Part shown: positions 57,636-64,000 of the stretch, in pieces
Layout: each line of letters opens with the position of its first letter
How positions within the stretch are numbered: position 1 is the stretch's first letter
Assembly: GCA_017255395.1 (NCBI GenBank)
Contig: JAFKDC010000007.1
Coordinates: 99,623 to 163,622, forward strand
Reading direction: 5' to 3'
Length of the DNA stretch: 64,000 nt
Source: Enemella evansiae
GTDB lineage: Bacteria; Pseudomonadota; Alphaproteobacteria; Rhodobacterales; Rhodobacteraceae
The notes under the pieces: generated by a model
What the model was told of the DNA's origin: nothing
The model's input: only the letters and a program-made list of their open reading frames with translations
The model's database searches: none
Position numbers and translations under genes: made by a program

Positions 57636-59414
57636 ATGAGCGACGAAACCACCACCGGCGAGACCGTGGACATGGGCGATCTCGGCAGCAGGCAACGCGA
57701 AACGGCAGAGCGGCTGCAACAGCTGTCCCTGCGCCTGATGTCCGCGCTGTCGCGGCGCAAGGCGCCCAACCCGGGCATCGAGGCGCCCGGCCCCGACCTT
57801 TACGCCAAGACCGCCGCCGCGTGGTGGGAACAGATGATGCAGAACCCCGCCCGCGCGGTGGGGCACACCATGGGCTTCTGGGAAGGCTCCATCCGCGCAT
57901 GGACCGGCGCGATGACCCCCGGCCCCGACGACGAAGAGGCCAAGCCGGACAAGCGTTTCACCGATGGGGAATGGGACAGCAATCCCTGGCTGAACTACCT
58001 GAAACGGCAATACAAGGTGACCTCCGGCGCCATGCGCGCGGCGGTCGAGGACCTGGATACGCTGCCCGACAAGGAAAAGCGGCGGCTGCGCTATTTCTCG
58101 GACCAGATCGCCAACCTGATGGCGCCGAACAACTTCCTCGGCTCCAACCCAGAGGCGCTGCGCCGCGCCATGGAGACCGAGGGCGAAAGCCTGATCCAGG
58201 GGCTGGAGAACCTGGTCACCGATCTGGAAGCCAACGACGGCGAGCTTCTGGTCAAGCTGGTGGACGACAGCGCCTTTTCGGTGGGCGAGAACATCGCCAC
58301 CGCGCCCGGCCAGGTGGTGCTGCGCACCAAGATGATGGAACTGATCCAATACGCGCCCGCGACCGAACAGGTCCACGCCGTGCCGATCGTGATCTTTCCG
58401 CCCTGGATCAACAAGTTCTACGTGCTCGACCTGAAGCCGCAGAACAGCCTGATCCGCTGGCTGGTCGATCAGGGCTACACGGTCTTCGTCGCCTCATGGA
58501 TCAACCCCGGCCCCGAGATGGCCGACACCGGGCTGGAGGATTACATCGAGCACGGCTTTCTGGCCGGGATCGACGCCGCCAAGAAGATCACGAAGCAGAA
58601 GAAGGTCAACGCGGTCGGCTACTGCATCGCGGGCACGACGCTTTCGCTGACGCTGTCGCTGCTGAAGCAGCGCGGCGACCGCTCGGTCAATTCGGCCACG
58701 CTGTTCACCGCGCTCACGGATTTCTCCGATCAGGGAGAGTTCACGCCCTTCCTTCAGGACGATTTCATCGACGGCATCGAGGTCGAGGTGAACCGGTCGG
58801 GCCTGCTGCCCGCGCGGGTGATGTCGCGGACCATGTCCTTCCTGCGCTCGAACGACCTTGTCTACGGCCCGGCGATCCGCAGCTACATGCTGGGGGAAAC
58901 GCCGCCCGCTTTCGACCTGCTGTACTGGAACGGCGACAGCACCAACCTGCCGGGCCGCATGACGATGCAGTACCTGCGCGGGCTGTGCCAGCGCAACGAA
59001 TTCGCCAAGGGCAGCTTCGAGTTGATGGGCCACAGCCTGTCGGTCCGGGATGTCGACGTGCCGCTGATGGCGGTGGTCGCCCAGACCGACCACATCGCCG
59101 CGTGGAAGGACTGTTACCGGGGGGTGCAGGCCATGGGCAGCGGCGCCAAGACCTTCGTGGTCTCGGAATCGGGCCATATCGCCGGGATCGTGAACCCGCC
59201 GTCGAAGAAGAAATACGGCCACTACATCAACGACGACCTGCGCGGCGATGCCGAGGCCTGGCTGGCCGAGGCGAGCTTCCACGAGGGCTCGTGGTGGCCG
59301 CGCTGGGATGCCTGGCTGACCGAGCGTTCCGGCGAGATGGTGCCCGCCCGCAAGCCCAGGAAAAGCGATCTGGGCCCCGCGCCGGGCAGCTACGTCAAGG
59401 TCAAGGCAAGCTGA
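57636..59414 (+). CDS. phaC: class I poly(3-hydroxyalkanoate) synthase
   Basis: 592 residues, polymerises (R)-3-hydroxyacyl-CoA on granule surfaces. Lipase-box-like active site GYCIAGTT with nucleophile C330, catalytic D485 in VAQTDHIAAWKD and H514 in ESGHIAGIVNP. The N-terminal ~200 residues are the PhaC_N region (WWEQMMQNPARAVGHTMGFW). Start ATG after GGGAGGGGGTC. phaA/B, phasin and depolymerase genes are not in the window. It is divergent from the P-loop kinase gene, 157 bp apart. Confidence 0.95.
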   Translation: MSDETTTGETVDMGDLGSRQRETAERLQQLSLRLMSALSRRKAPNPGIEAPGPDLYAKTAAAWWEQMMQNPARAVGHTMGFWEGSIRAWTGAMTPGPDDEEAKPDKRFTDGEWDSNPWLNYLKRQYKVTSGAMRAAVEDLDTLPDKEKRRLRYFSDQIANLMAPNNFLGSNPEALRRAMETEGESLIQGLENLVTDLEANDGELLVKLVDDSAFSVGENIATAPGQVVLRTKMMELIQYAPATEQVHAVPIVIFPPWINKFYVLDLKPQNSLIRWLVDQGYTVFVASWINPGPEMADTGLEDYIEHGFLAGIDAAKKITKQKKVNAVGYCIAGTTLSLTLSLLKQRGDRSVNSATLFTALTDFSDQGEFTPFLQDDFIDGIEVEVNRSGLLPARVMSRTMSFLRSNDLVYGPAIRSYMLGETPPAFDLLYWNGDSTNLPGRMTMQYLRGLCQRNEFAKGSFELMGHSLSVRDVDVPLMAVVAQTDHIAAWKDCYRGVQAMGSGAKTFVVSESGHIAGIVNPPSKKKYGHYINDDLRGDAEAWLAEASFHEGSWWPRWDAWLTERSGEMVPARKPRKSDLGPAPGSYVKVKAS

Positions 59415-59635
59415 GGCCGCGACGCGCCGGGGCTGCGCGAGGCGGGCCGCCCTGCCCGCTTTGTGTTGTGCAACGCGTCAAGGTCGAGGCCGTCCAAGAC
59501 AGCGGCGCCCCGGGGGCGCGTCGATGACCGGCGCGGCCCGCCCTGCCGCCCGGGCATGCTCGGAACTTCGCCGGGGTGCCGCGAGGCGCGGCTTGCGCGA
59601 TTGAGTGCGGCGCCCGGCACAGGTAAGACAGCCCC

Positions 59636-60277
59636 ATGATGCGCCTCGCCCCCCTTGCCCTTCTGCTGCTGCCCATCACCGGCCTTGCCCACCCGCATAT
59701 CTTCGTCGATGCCTCTGCCGGGTTGCGTTTCGACGACGCCGGACGGCTGGAGGCGCTGCGCATCGTCTGGCTCTACGACGGCATGACGACGCTGAACCTT
59801 TATGTGCAGCTTGGCCTGGACGAAGACGGCGACGGCGCGCTGAACGAGATCGACCTCGCCCGTGTCGCCCATGGCGAGACCGACTGGCCCCCCGACTACG
59901 AAGGCGACACCTATCTTCTTCAGGGCAACGCCAAGGTGCCGCTGGGGCGGCCCGAGAACGGCACCGCGCGGATGATCGGTGACCGGGTCGAGGTCACTTT
60001 CGACCTGCCCCTTGCCGAACCGCTGGCGGTGACCGACGGCGCGGTCCTGAAGCTCTACGACCCGACCTATTTCTACGCCTACTCGGTGGAAACGGTGCTG
60101 GAGCCCTCGGCCCTGCCCGCCGGCTGCGCCCTTTCGGTGGTGCCCTTCGAACCCGACGCCGCCGACGCAGAGGCGCAGCGCCAGCTTGCCGCGCTCTCCG
60201 CCGAAGAGGTGCCCGACGATCCGCAGATCGGCGAACGCTTCGCCGATGAGGTAAGGCTGACATGCGGCTCGTCCTGA
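59636..60277 (+). CDS. DUF1007 family periplasmic protein
   Basis: 213 residues with a signal peptide (MMRLAPLALLLLPITGLAHP). The mature N-terminus begins HPHIFVDASAGLRFDD, whose histidines right after the cleavage site are typical of DUF1007. Other features: LDEDGDGALNEIDLARVAH, resembling an EF-hand-like acidic loop. DUF1007 genes almost always accompany NicO-type transporters and are thought to deliver or sense nickel/cobalt. The 3' end overlaps the transporter gene by 16 bp. Confidence 0.9.
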   Translation: MMRLAPLALLLLPITGLAHPHIFVDASAGLRFDDAGRLEALRIVWLYDGMTTLNLYVQLGLDEDGDGALNEIDLARVAHGETDWPPDYEGDTYLLQGNAKVPLGRPENGTARMIGDRVEVTFDLPLAEPLAVTDGAVLKLYDPTYFYAYSVETVLEPSALPAGCALSVVPFEPDAADAEAQRQLAALSAEEVPDDPQIGERFADEVRLTCGSS

Positions 60278-61326
60278 CGCTTGCCGGGGCGCTGGGGCTG
60301 GTGCTGCTTCTGACATGGGCGGCATCGGGGCCTCAGGCGGATGCGCTGTTTCACTGGGCCGCGATGCAGCAACGCGATGTCCAGAACGCGATGGCGGGCG
60401 CGCTGCGGGCGATCCGCTCTGGCGACAGGCTGGCACTGGCCGGTCTGTGCGGTCTGAGCGCGGCCTACGGCTTCCTGCATGCCTTCGGGCCGGGCCACGG
60501 CAAGATCCTGCTGGGCGGCGCCGCCCTTGCCGGAGCCGTGCCGATGCGAAAGATGGCGGCAATCAGCATCGCCGCCAGCCTTGGCCAGTCGGTCACGGCC
60601 ATCGCCATGGTGACGGTGGGCGCGGGTATCGTGGCGGCCGCGGGCGGTGGCGAGGCCCTTGCCGAGGGCCTGCTGGCAAATGCAAGCCGCTGGATCGTGG
60701 CGGCCATCGGCGCGCTGATCGCGCTGCGCGGGGCGCGGCGCCTCTGGCAGGTCCGGCGCGCGGCGGCCCCCGTGGCCATCGGCTCCGGCCTTGACGGGCT
60801 TGCGGCCGCCCCCGCACGGATGGACCGGCACGAGACGCTCGCGGCGACGACAGACATGCCGTTCAAGGCACGGGCGTTTCGCCACGCGGCCCATGCGGGG
60901 GCAGCCCCGGGCCCTGCCGCTGCCGCCCACCACGGCCCCCATCACCACGCCGATCATGACCCGGCCTGCGGCTGCGGCCATGCCCATGGCCCCACGGTCG
61001 AAGAGGTCGCCGCCGTGACCTCGCCGCGCGAGATCGCGGCCCTGATCCTTGCCATCGCGATCCGCCCCTGCACCGGCGCCCTGTTCCTGCTTGCCATCTC
61101 TTTCGGGCTGGGCATCCCGGTCGCGGGCATCCTTGCCACGCTTGCGATGGGGCTGGGGACCGCCGGGTTCAACCTGATCGCCGTCGCCGGGGGCGGGTTT
61201 CTGGGACGCCTGCTGCGCAACCGGGCACCCCGGTCTCTTGGCGCCGGAACCGCCATGATCGGCGCGGGCCTGCAACTGGCGGCGGGCACGGTCATCGTGA
61301 TCCTGACGCTGGGCCTGCTGCCGTAA
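60262..61326 (+). CDS. NicO/RcnA-family nickel/cobalt transporter
   Basis: 354-residue polytopic membrane protein. N-terminal TM, then GFLHAFGPGHGKILLGG, the H-x4-D/G-type metal motif of the NicO family, and a long cytoplasmic His-rich loop (AAHHGPHHHADHDPACGCGH, ~225-250) expected to bind metal ions. The second conserved block IRPCTGALFLLAISFGLGIP is in the C-terminal half. Likely exports or redistributes Ni2+/Co2+. Translation coupled to DUF1007. Confidence 0.92.
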   Translation: MRLVLTLAGALGLVLLLTWAASGPQADALFHWAAMQQRDVQNAMAGALRAIRSGDRLALAGLCGLSAAYGFLHAFGPGHGKILLGGAALAGAVPMRKMAAISIAASLGQSVTAIAMVTVGAGIVAAAGGGEALAEGLLANASRWIVAAIGALIALRGARRLWQVRRAAAPVAIGSGLDGLAAAPARMDRHETLAATTDMPFKARAFRHAAHAGAAPGPAAAAHHGPHHHADHDPACGCGHAHGPTVEEVAAVTSPREIAALILAIAIRPCTGALFLLAISFGLGIPVAGILATLAMGLGTAGFNLIAVAGGGFLGRLLRNRAPRSLGAGTAMIGAGLQLAAGTVIVILTLGLLP

Positions 61327-61882
61327 CGGACAACCCCGTCCGGTCGTCAGACGGCCCTCGATATGTCTCTCGCGCGCTCGGAAGCTGTACGCCAAAGGTG
61401 TCGCGCCGGGATACGCTTTCAAAGACCCGCGTGAGCTGACCCCACCGAGTGGTCCGGGTTAAATGCTAGGCTCAGGACCCATTGATTTCGTTTGGTTGAC
61501 CTGATTCAGCTTTCGGAAAACGAGCGGTGGCATGTCTGATCTCTTCTGGCTGAGAGACGCGCAGATGGCGCGTCTTGAGCCCTATTTCCCGAAGTCCCAC
61601 GGCAAGCTTCGCGTCGATGGTAGACGTGTGCTGAGCGGGATTATCTTTATAAACCGCAATGGGTCGCGCTGGCGGGACGCGCCAAAGGAGTATGGCCCAC
61701 ACAAGACGTTATACAATCGTTGGAAGCGATGGAGCGATAAAGGCATCTTCGCCCAGATGCTGGCCGGGCTGGCTGCCGGGCACGGTGAGAGAAAGACGGT
61801 GATGATCGACGCGACCTACCTCAAAGCGCATCGCACCGCGTCCAGCCTGGGCGCGAAAAAAAGGGGGCGTGGCCGCCTGATC

Positions 61883-61922
61883 CCTTGCCCGGCAGGGCAT
61901 TGCGCAGCAATGTCCCGAGAGG
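61883..61922 (-). repeat. hairpin insert 1 in the transposase gene (40 bp)
   Basis: Read on the minus strand: CCTCTCGGGACATTGCTGCG then CAATGCCCTGCCGGGCA. Stem GGG(A)CATTGC / GCAATGCCC with loop TGC and one bulged A. Sits between codons for Ile and Gly in LI|GRTKGG; its 40 nt cause the frameshift. Confidence 0.8.
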
Positions 61923-62180
61923 GGTCGCACAAAGGGTGGCATGAACACCAAGCTGCATGCCATCTGCGACAGCAACGACCGCCCGATCAGTTTCTTCGTC
62001 TCCGCTGGCCAGGTCAGTGATTACATCGGGGCGCGAGCGTTGCTCAGCAGCCTGCCCGATGTCGACTGGCTGCTCGGGGATCGGGGCTACGACGCCGATT
62101 GGTTCCGAGAAGCGTTGCAAGACAAAGGGATACGCGCCTGCATCCCAGGCCGAAAGCAGCGCAAGACACCCGTGAAATAC

Positions 62181-62221
62181 CCCTCTCGGGACATTGCTGC
62201 GCAATGCCCTGCCGGGCAGTG
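62181..62221 (+). repeat. hairpin insert 2 in the transposase gene (41 bp)
   Basis: Opposite orientation to insert 1: CCCTCTCGGGACATTGCTGC then GCAATGCCCTGCCGGGCA, identical to insert 1 over about 37 bases. Sits between Tyr and Asp codons of VKY|DKRRYKRR. Confidence 0.8.
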
Positions 62222-62251
62222 GACAAACGCCGCTACAAACGCCGGAACCGC

Positions 62252-62297
62252 TCCTCTCGGGACATCACGTGCCGTGATGCCCTGCCGGGAGCGATGC
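62252..62297 (+). repeat. hairpin insert 3 in the transposase gene, inner-stem variant
   Basis: CCTCTCGGGACATCACG-TGC-CGTGATGCCC then TGCCGGGAG. Outer sequence and loop TGC are as in inserts 1 and 2, but the inner stem is changed on both sides (CATCACG/CGTGATG instead of CATTGC/GCAATG), preserving pairing and the bulged A. About 43 nt are extra to the transposase; the exact right border is uncertain by one codon. Confidence 0.75.
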
Positions 62298-62452
62298 GAA
62301 ATCATGTTCGGCAGGCTCAAGGACTGGCGCCGTGTCGCAACCAGATACGATAGATGCCCAAAGGCCTTCTTCTCCGCCATCGCTCTCGCCGCAACTGTCA
62401 TCTATTGGCTGTGAAACTCAATGAGTCCAGAGCCTAGACAGGCAGAGCAATG

Positions 62453-63586
62453 TTAAGTCAGATTGCGCCGGGTCTGGGCGATGGCCTTCGGATAGTTAAT
62501 CGCTATGCATCCGGCGTCTCGCTCTTCCTTGACATAGCGGCAGGCGATCGATCCAGGTTTTGACCCCGTTTCAACAACTGGATGCATTTCATCGGAGCAG
62601 ACTCCGATCATCTGGATTTTGGCGGTACCAATTGTAGACCAGAACCAATCCGGCTCTGGTGCCCGCTGCGGCAATCCAAGAATTGCGCGAGCGACCTTCT
62701 CCGCCGATTGATTGGCGTTTTGCCAACTTTCACGGCGGGGACCTGGCTGAGATCCGAGACGCGCGCAATCGCCGATCGCGAAGACCGAAGGGTCAGCGGT
62801 GTGTCCCGTTGAATCGACCAGAATCCCGTCGGCGCAATCGAGACCTGCTTCCATGGCGAGTCCGTCATTTGGGTGCATTCCAACTGCTTTCAGAACGAGA
62901 TCGGGAACGACGATCTGACCATCCGCAGTGAGAATGCCCCCAGCGGAAAAACCGGGTGGGGACCCGATGTGAAGCGCGACGCCGAGCCCTTCCATGAGGC
63001 GGGTGAGTTGAGTGGATAGCCATGCCGGCGCGACACGGGCGCAGAGGCGATCTGCCGCTTCGAAAAGATCGACCTGTGCCCCGGCTTGGCGACAGGTGGC
63101 GGCAAGTTCCAGCCCGAGCCATCCGCCGCCGATGACCGCCGCCCGACTGATCGAGCCGAGGAAACCGCGCAGGCGGTCTGCGTCGTCAATGGTCCGTATG
63201 GTAAGCGAGGGCGCAGGCAAAATGTCCGCAGCAGGCAATCTGCGTGCCCGACCGCCTGTCGCGAAAACGAGCGTATCGTATGGAATGACCCGATCATTCG
63301 CGTGCAGACATTTCTTGCGCCGATCCACCTCGCGGACCGGTGTTCCCAAGAATAGCTCGATGCCTTGCCGTTTCGCAGCATCTGGTTCGAGCAGCACTAA
63401 ATCGTTCAGACCGATGGTGCCGGATAGATAGCCTTTGGACAGCGCGGGGCGCTCATATGGCGGCTGTCGCTCATCGCCAATCAGGGTGATCGCGCCGGTG
63501 TAGCCAAGTTCGCGCAACTTCAAGGCGCAGGTCGCGCCAGCTTGACCGGCCCCGATGATGGTTGTTTGCTTCGGTGAATTCATCAT
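62453..63586 (-). CDS. FAD-dependent ferredoxin reductase
   Basis: 377-residue pyridine-nucleotide-disulfide-type reductase resembling the ferredoxin/putidaredoxin reductases of P450 and Rieske oxygenase systems. FAD fold TTIIGAGQAGATCALKLREL at the N-terminus, GDERQPPYERPALSKGYLSG (family hallmark), NADH fold AAVIGGGWLGLELAATCRQA, FAD motif VFAIGDCARL. Lower GC and different codon use from the rest of the window indicate transfer. No ferredoxin or oxygenase gene is visible beside it. Divergent from a broken tetR gene. Confidence 0.88.
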   Translation of the reverse strand: MMNSPKQTTIIGAGQAGATCALKLRELGYTGAITLIGDERQPPYERPALSKGYLSGTIGLNDLVLLEPDAAKRQGIELFLGTPVREVDRRKKCLHANDRVIPYDTLVFATGGRARRLPAADILPAPSLTIRTIDDADRLRGFLGSISRAAVIGGGWLGLELAATCRQAGAQVDLFEAADRLCARVAPAWLSTQLTRLMEGLGVALHIGSPPGFSAGGILTADGQIVVPDLVLKAVGMHPNDGLAMEAGLDCADGILVDSTGHTADPSVFAIGDCARLGSQPGPRRESWQNANQSAEKVARAILGLPQRAPEPDWFWSTIGTAKIQMIGVCSDEMHPVVETGSKPGSIACRYVKEERDAGCIAINYPKAIAQTRRNLT

Positions 63587-63630
63587 GCTACCAACTTCAC
63601 CTTGTCGAATGATTGTATGGAATTGCCAAG

Positions 63631-63881
63631 TTGCCGGGAGCGACCAAATCCCCCACGGCCGTTAAGCGTCGAACGCCGACCAAGCGCCACAAGGCTGGGC
63701 CGCTGAATGAGCAGGACTGGATCAAGGCTGCAACTCGCATTCTCGTGAAAGAAAATGTGCGCGGTATCCGCATTGATGCGCTTTGCAAGTCGCTGGGGGG
63801 TGACAAAGGGCAGCTTCTACTGGCACTTCAGCTCTCGCAGCCAGCTGCTCACGGCAATGTTGCGGACCTGGCGCAGGCGGA
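63631..63881 (+). pseudogene. TetR-family regulator, frameshifted and truncated
   Basis: Reads LNEQDWIKAATRILVKENVR, then IRIDALCKSLG and, after a -1 correction at a run of six G (63795-63800), VTKGSFYWHFSSRSQLLTAM. Together these are a TetR HTH and the first ligand-domain helix. The extra G breaks the frame, and homology stops near LRTWRRRM where a transposase fragment begins. No in-frame ATG; TTG at 63631 is a possible start. Probably the former regulator of the divergent reductase gene. Confidence 0.75.
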
Positions 63882-64000
63882 TGCCGGATTGCCGGTGCGG
63901 ATCGCAAGATGGTCCGCTACCAGGCGCAGCGTGCGCCGGACACGGTGCTGCGCGGGCGGCTGCGAGAACTGGCCAACGAGCGTCGGCGGTTCGGTTATCG
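63882..64000 (+). mobile_element. IS3-family transposase (OrfB) fragment running off the window
   Basis: In the frame starting at 63882 the DNA reads CRIAGADRKMVRYQAQRAPD followed by TVLRGRLRELANERRRFGYR. This matches the N-terminal region of IS3-family OrfB proteins just before the integrase core. It joins the tetR remnant without a visible IS end, so the junction is a deletion or recombination scar. The rest lies beyond base 64000. Confidence 0.75.

Larger units (their letters stand above)
61532..62414 (+). pseudogene. IS5-family transposase gene, disrupted by three short insertions
   Basis: DDE transposase: N-terminal DAQMARLEPYFPKSHGK and RWRDAPKEYGPHKTLYNRWK, first Asp in VMIDATYLKAHRTASSL, second in WLLGDRGYDADWFREAL, Glu in EIMFGRLKDWRRVATRYD. 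As it stands the frame shifts after residue ~117, and a second open frame runs from MNTKLHAICDS. Removing 61883-61922 (40 nt), 62181-62221 (41 nt) and about 43 nt within 62252-62297 would restore one continuous 252-residue protein. An A7G5 run near 61846 is a possible slippery site but is not needed for this reconstruction. Confidence 0.82.
61469..62434 (+). mobile_element. IS5-family (IS427-like) insertion sequence interrupted by three hairpin elements
   Basis: Imperfect terminal inverted repeats: left GGCTCAGGACCCATTGATTT, right (complement) GGCTCTGGACTCATTGAGTT. CTA precedes the left end and TAG follows the right end, fitting insertion at CTAG with a TA duplication. Length is 966 bp, or about 842 bp once three inserts totalling ~124 bp are removed, the normal size for the group. 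It lies 142 bp after the NicO gene and starts a lower-GC region. Confidence 0.85.

Noticed and set aside
61840..61860. Programmed frameshift (A7G5) as the explanation for the split transposase
   Set aside because: The frame stays transposase-like past this run up to base 61882; the break coincides exactly with a 40-nt insert whose removal restores the frame.
61883..62297. CRISPR-like repeat array
   Set aside because: Only three copies, in mixed orientation with uneven spacing, and the intervening DNA is transposase coding sequence, not spacers.

Overview
The window is high-GC DNA from an alphaproteobacterium, most likely a marine Rhodobacteraceae/Roseobacter-group species. The evidence is gene content and order: HrpB; a TIGR01620 protein beside a YcjX GTPase; the nepR-ecfG-kinase/phyR general stress locus; class I PhaC; a reductive pyrimidine pathway under a RutR-type regulator; and a recurring gene-spacer motif around GATATTT..GACAGAAGAA. 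No rRNA, tRNA or CRISPR was recognised.

1-20.8 kb is mostly housekeeping: an incomplete hrpB helicase, argD-argF, truA, a ycjX / acetyltransferase / ycjF-like operon with ATGA overlaps, an FAD monooxygenase, ileS, a histidine-phosphatase lipoprotein, a LuxR-type response regulator, a molybdopterin-fold protein without cysteine next to a hybrid kinase, trmO and an SMP-30 lactonase. 21.0-26.1 kb is a complete LIV/HAAT ABC importer preceded by a stand-alone Lrp/AsnC ligand-binding domain.

26.2-34.5 kb is a general-stress-response island. It holds nepR-ecfG-phyK-like kinase, divergent phyR, and small membrane or surface stress proteins (YqjE-like, YqjK-like, PRC-barrel, DUF4112, YqaE/Pmp3, DUF1328, DUF883). 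Reading the upstream regions by eye gives five exact GGAAC-N16/17-CGTT sites in front of five transcription units, plus two overlapping near-matches between nepR and phyR. One exact site drives a four-gene operon ending in an amidoligase and a class I glutamine-amidohydrolase-like peptidase. This is the best candidate here for an under-described system: stress-induced formation and removal of an amide-linked product next to the membrane.

34.6-49.7 kb has a secreted trypsin-like protease, an OmpA-domain protein and a pyrimidine catabolism block: preT, preA, rutR-type tetR, N-carbamoyl-beta-alanine amidohydrolase, dihydropyrimidinase, and an NMT1/TauT-type ABC importer with small accessory ORFs. 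A near-perfect RutR operator lies in the rutR/amidohydrolase intergenic region and a weaker one precedes preT.

50-61.3 kb has rmlD, a probable glucosylglycerate cycle (GH13_18 phosphorylase, GT81 synthase, phosphatase and a P-loop kinase), a COG3904-type periplasmic protein, phaC and a DUF1007-NicO nickel/cobalt exporter pair. 61.4-64 kb is mobile and lower in GC: an IS5-family element whose transposase gene is interrupted three times by a ~40-bp hairpin element, then an island with a ferredoxin-reductase gene and a frameshifted tetR truncated by an IS3-type transposase fragment at the window edge.
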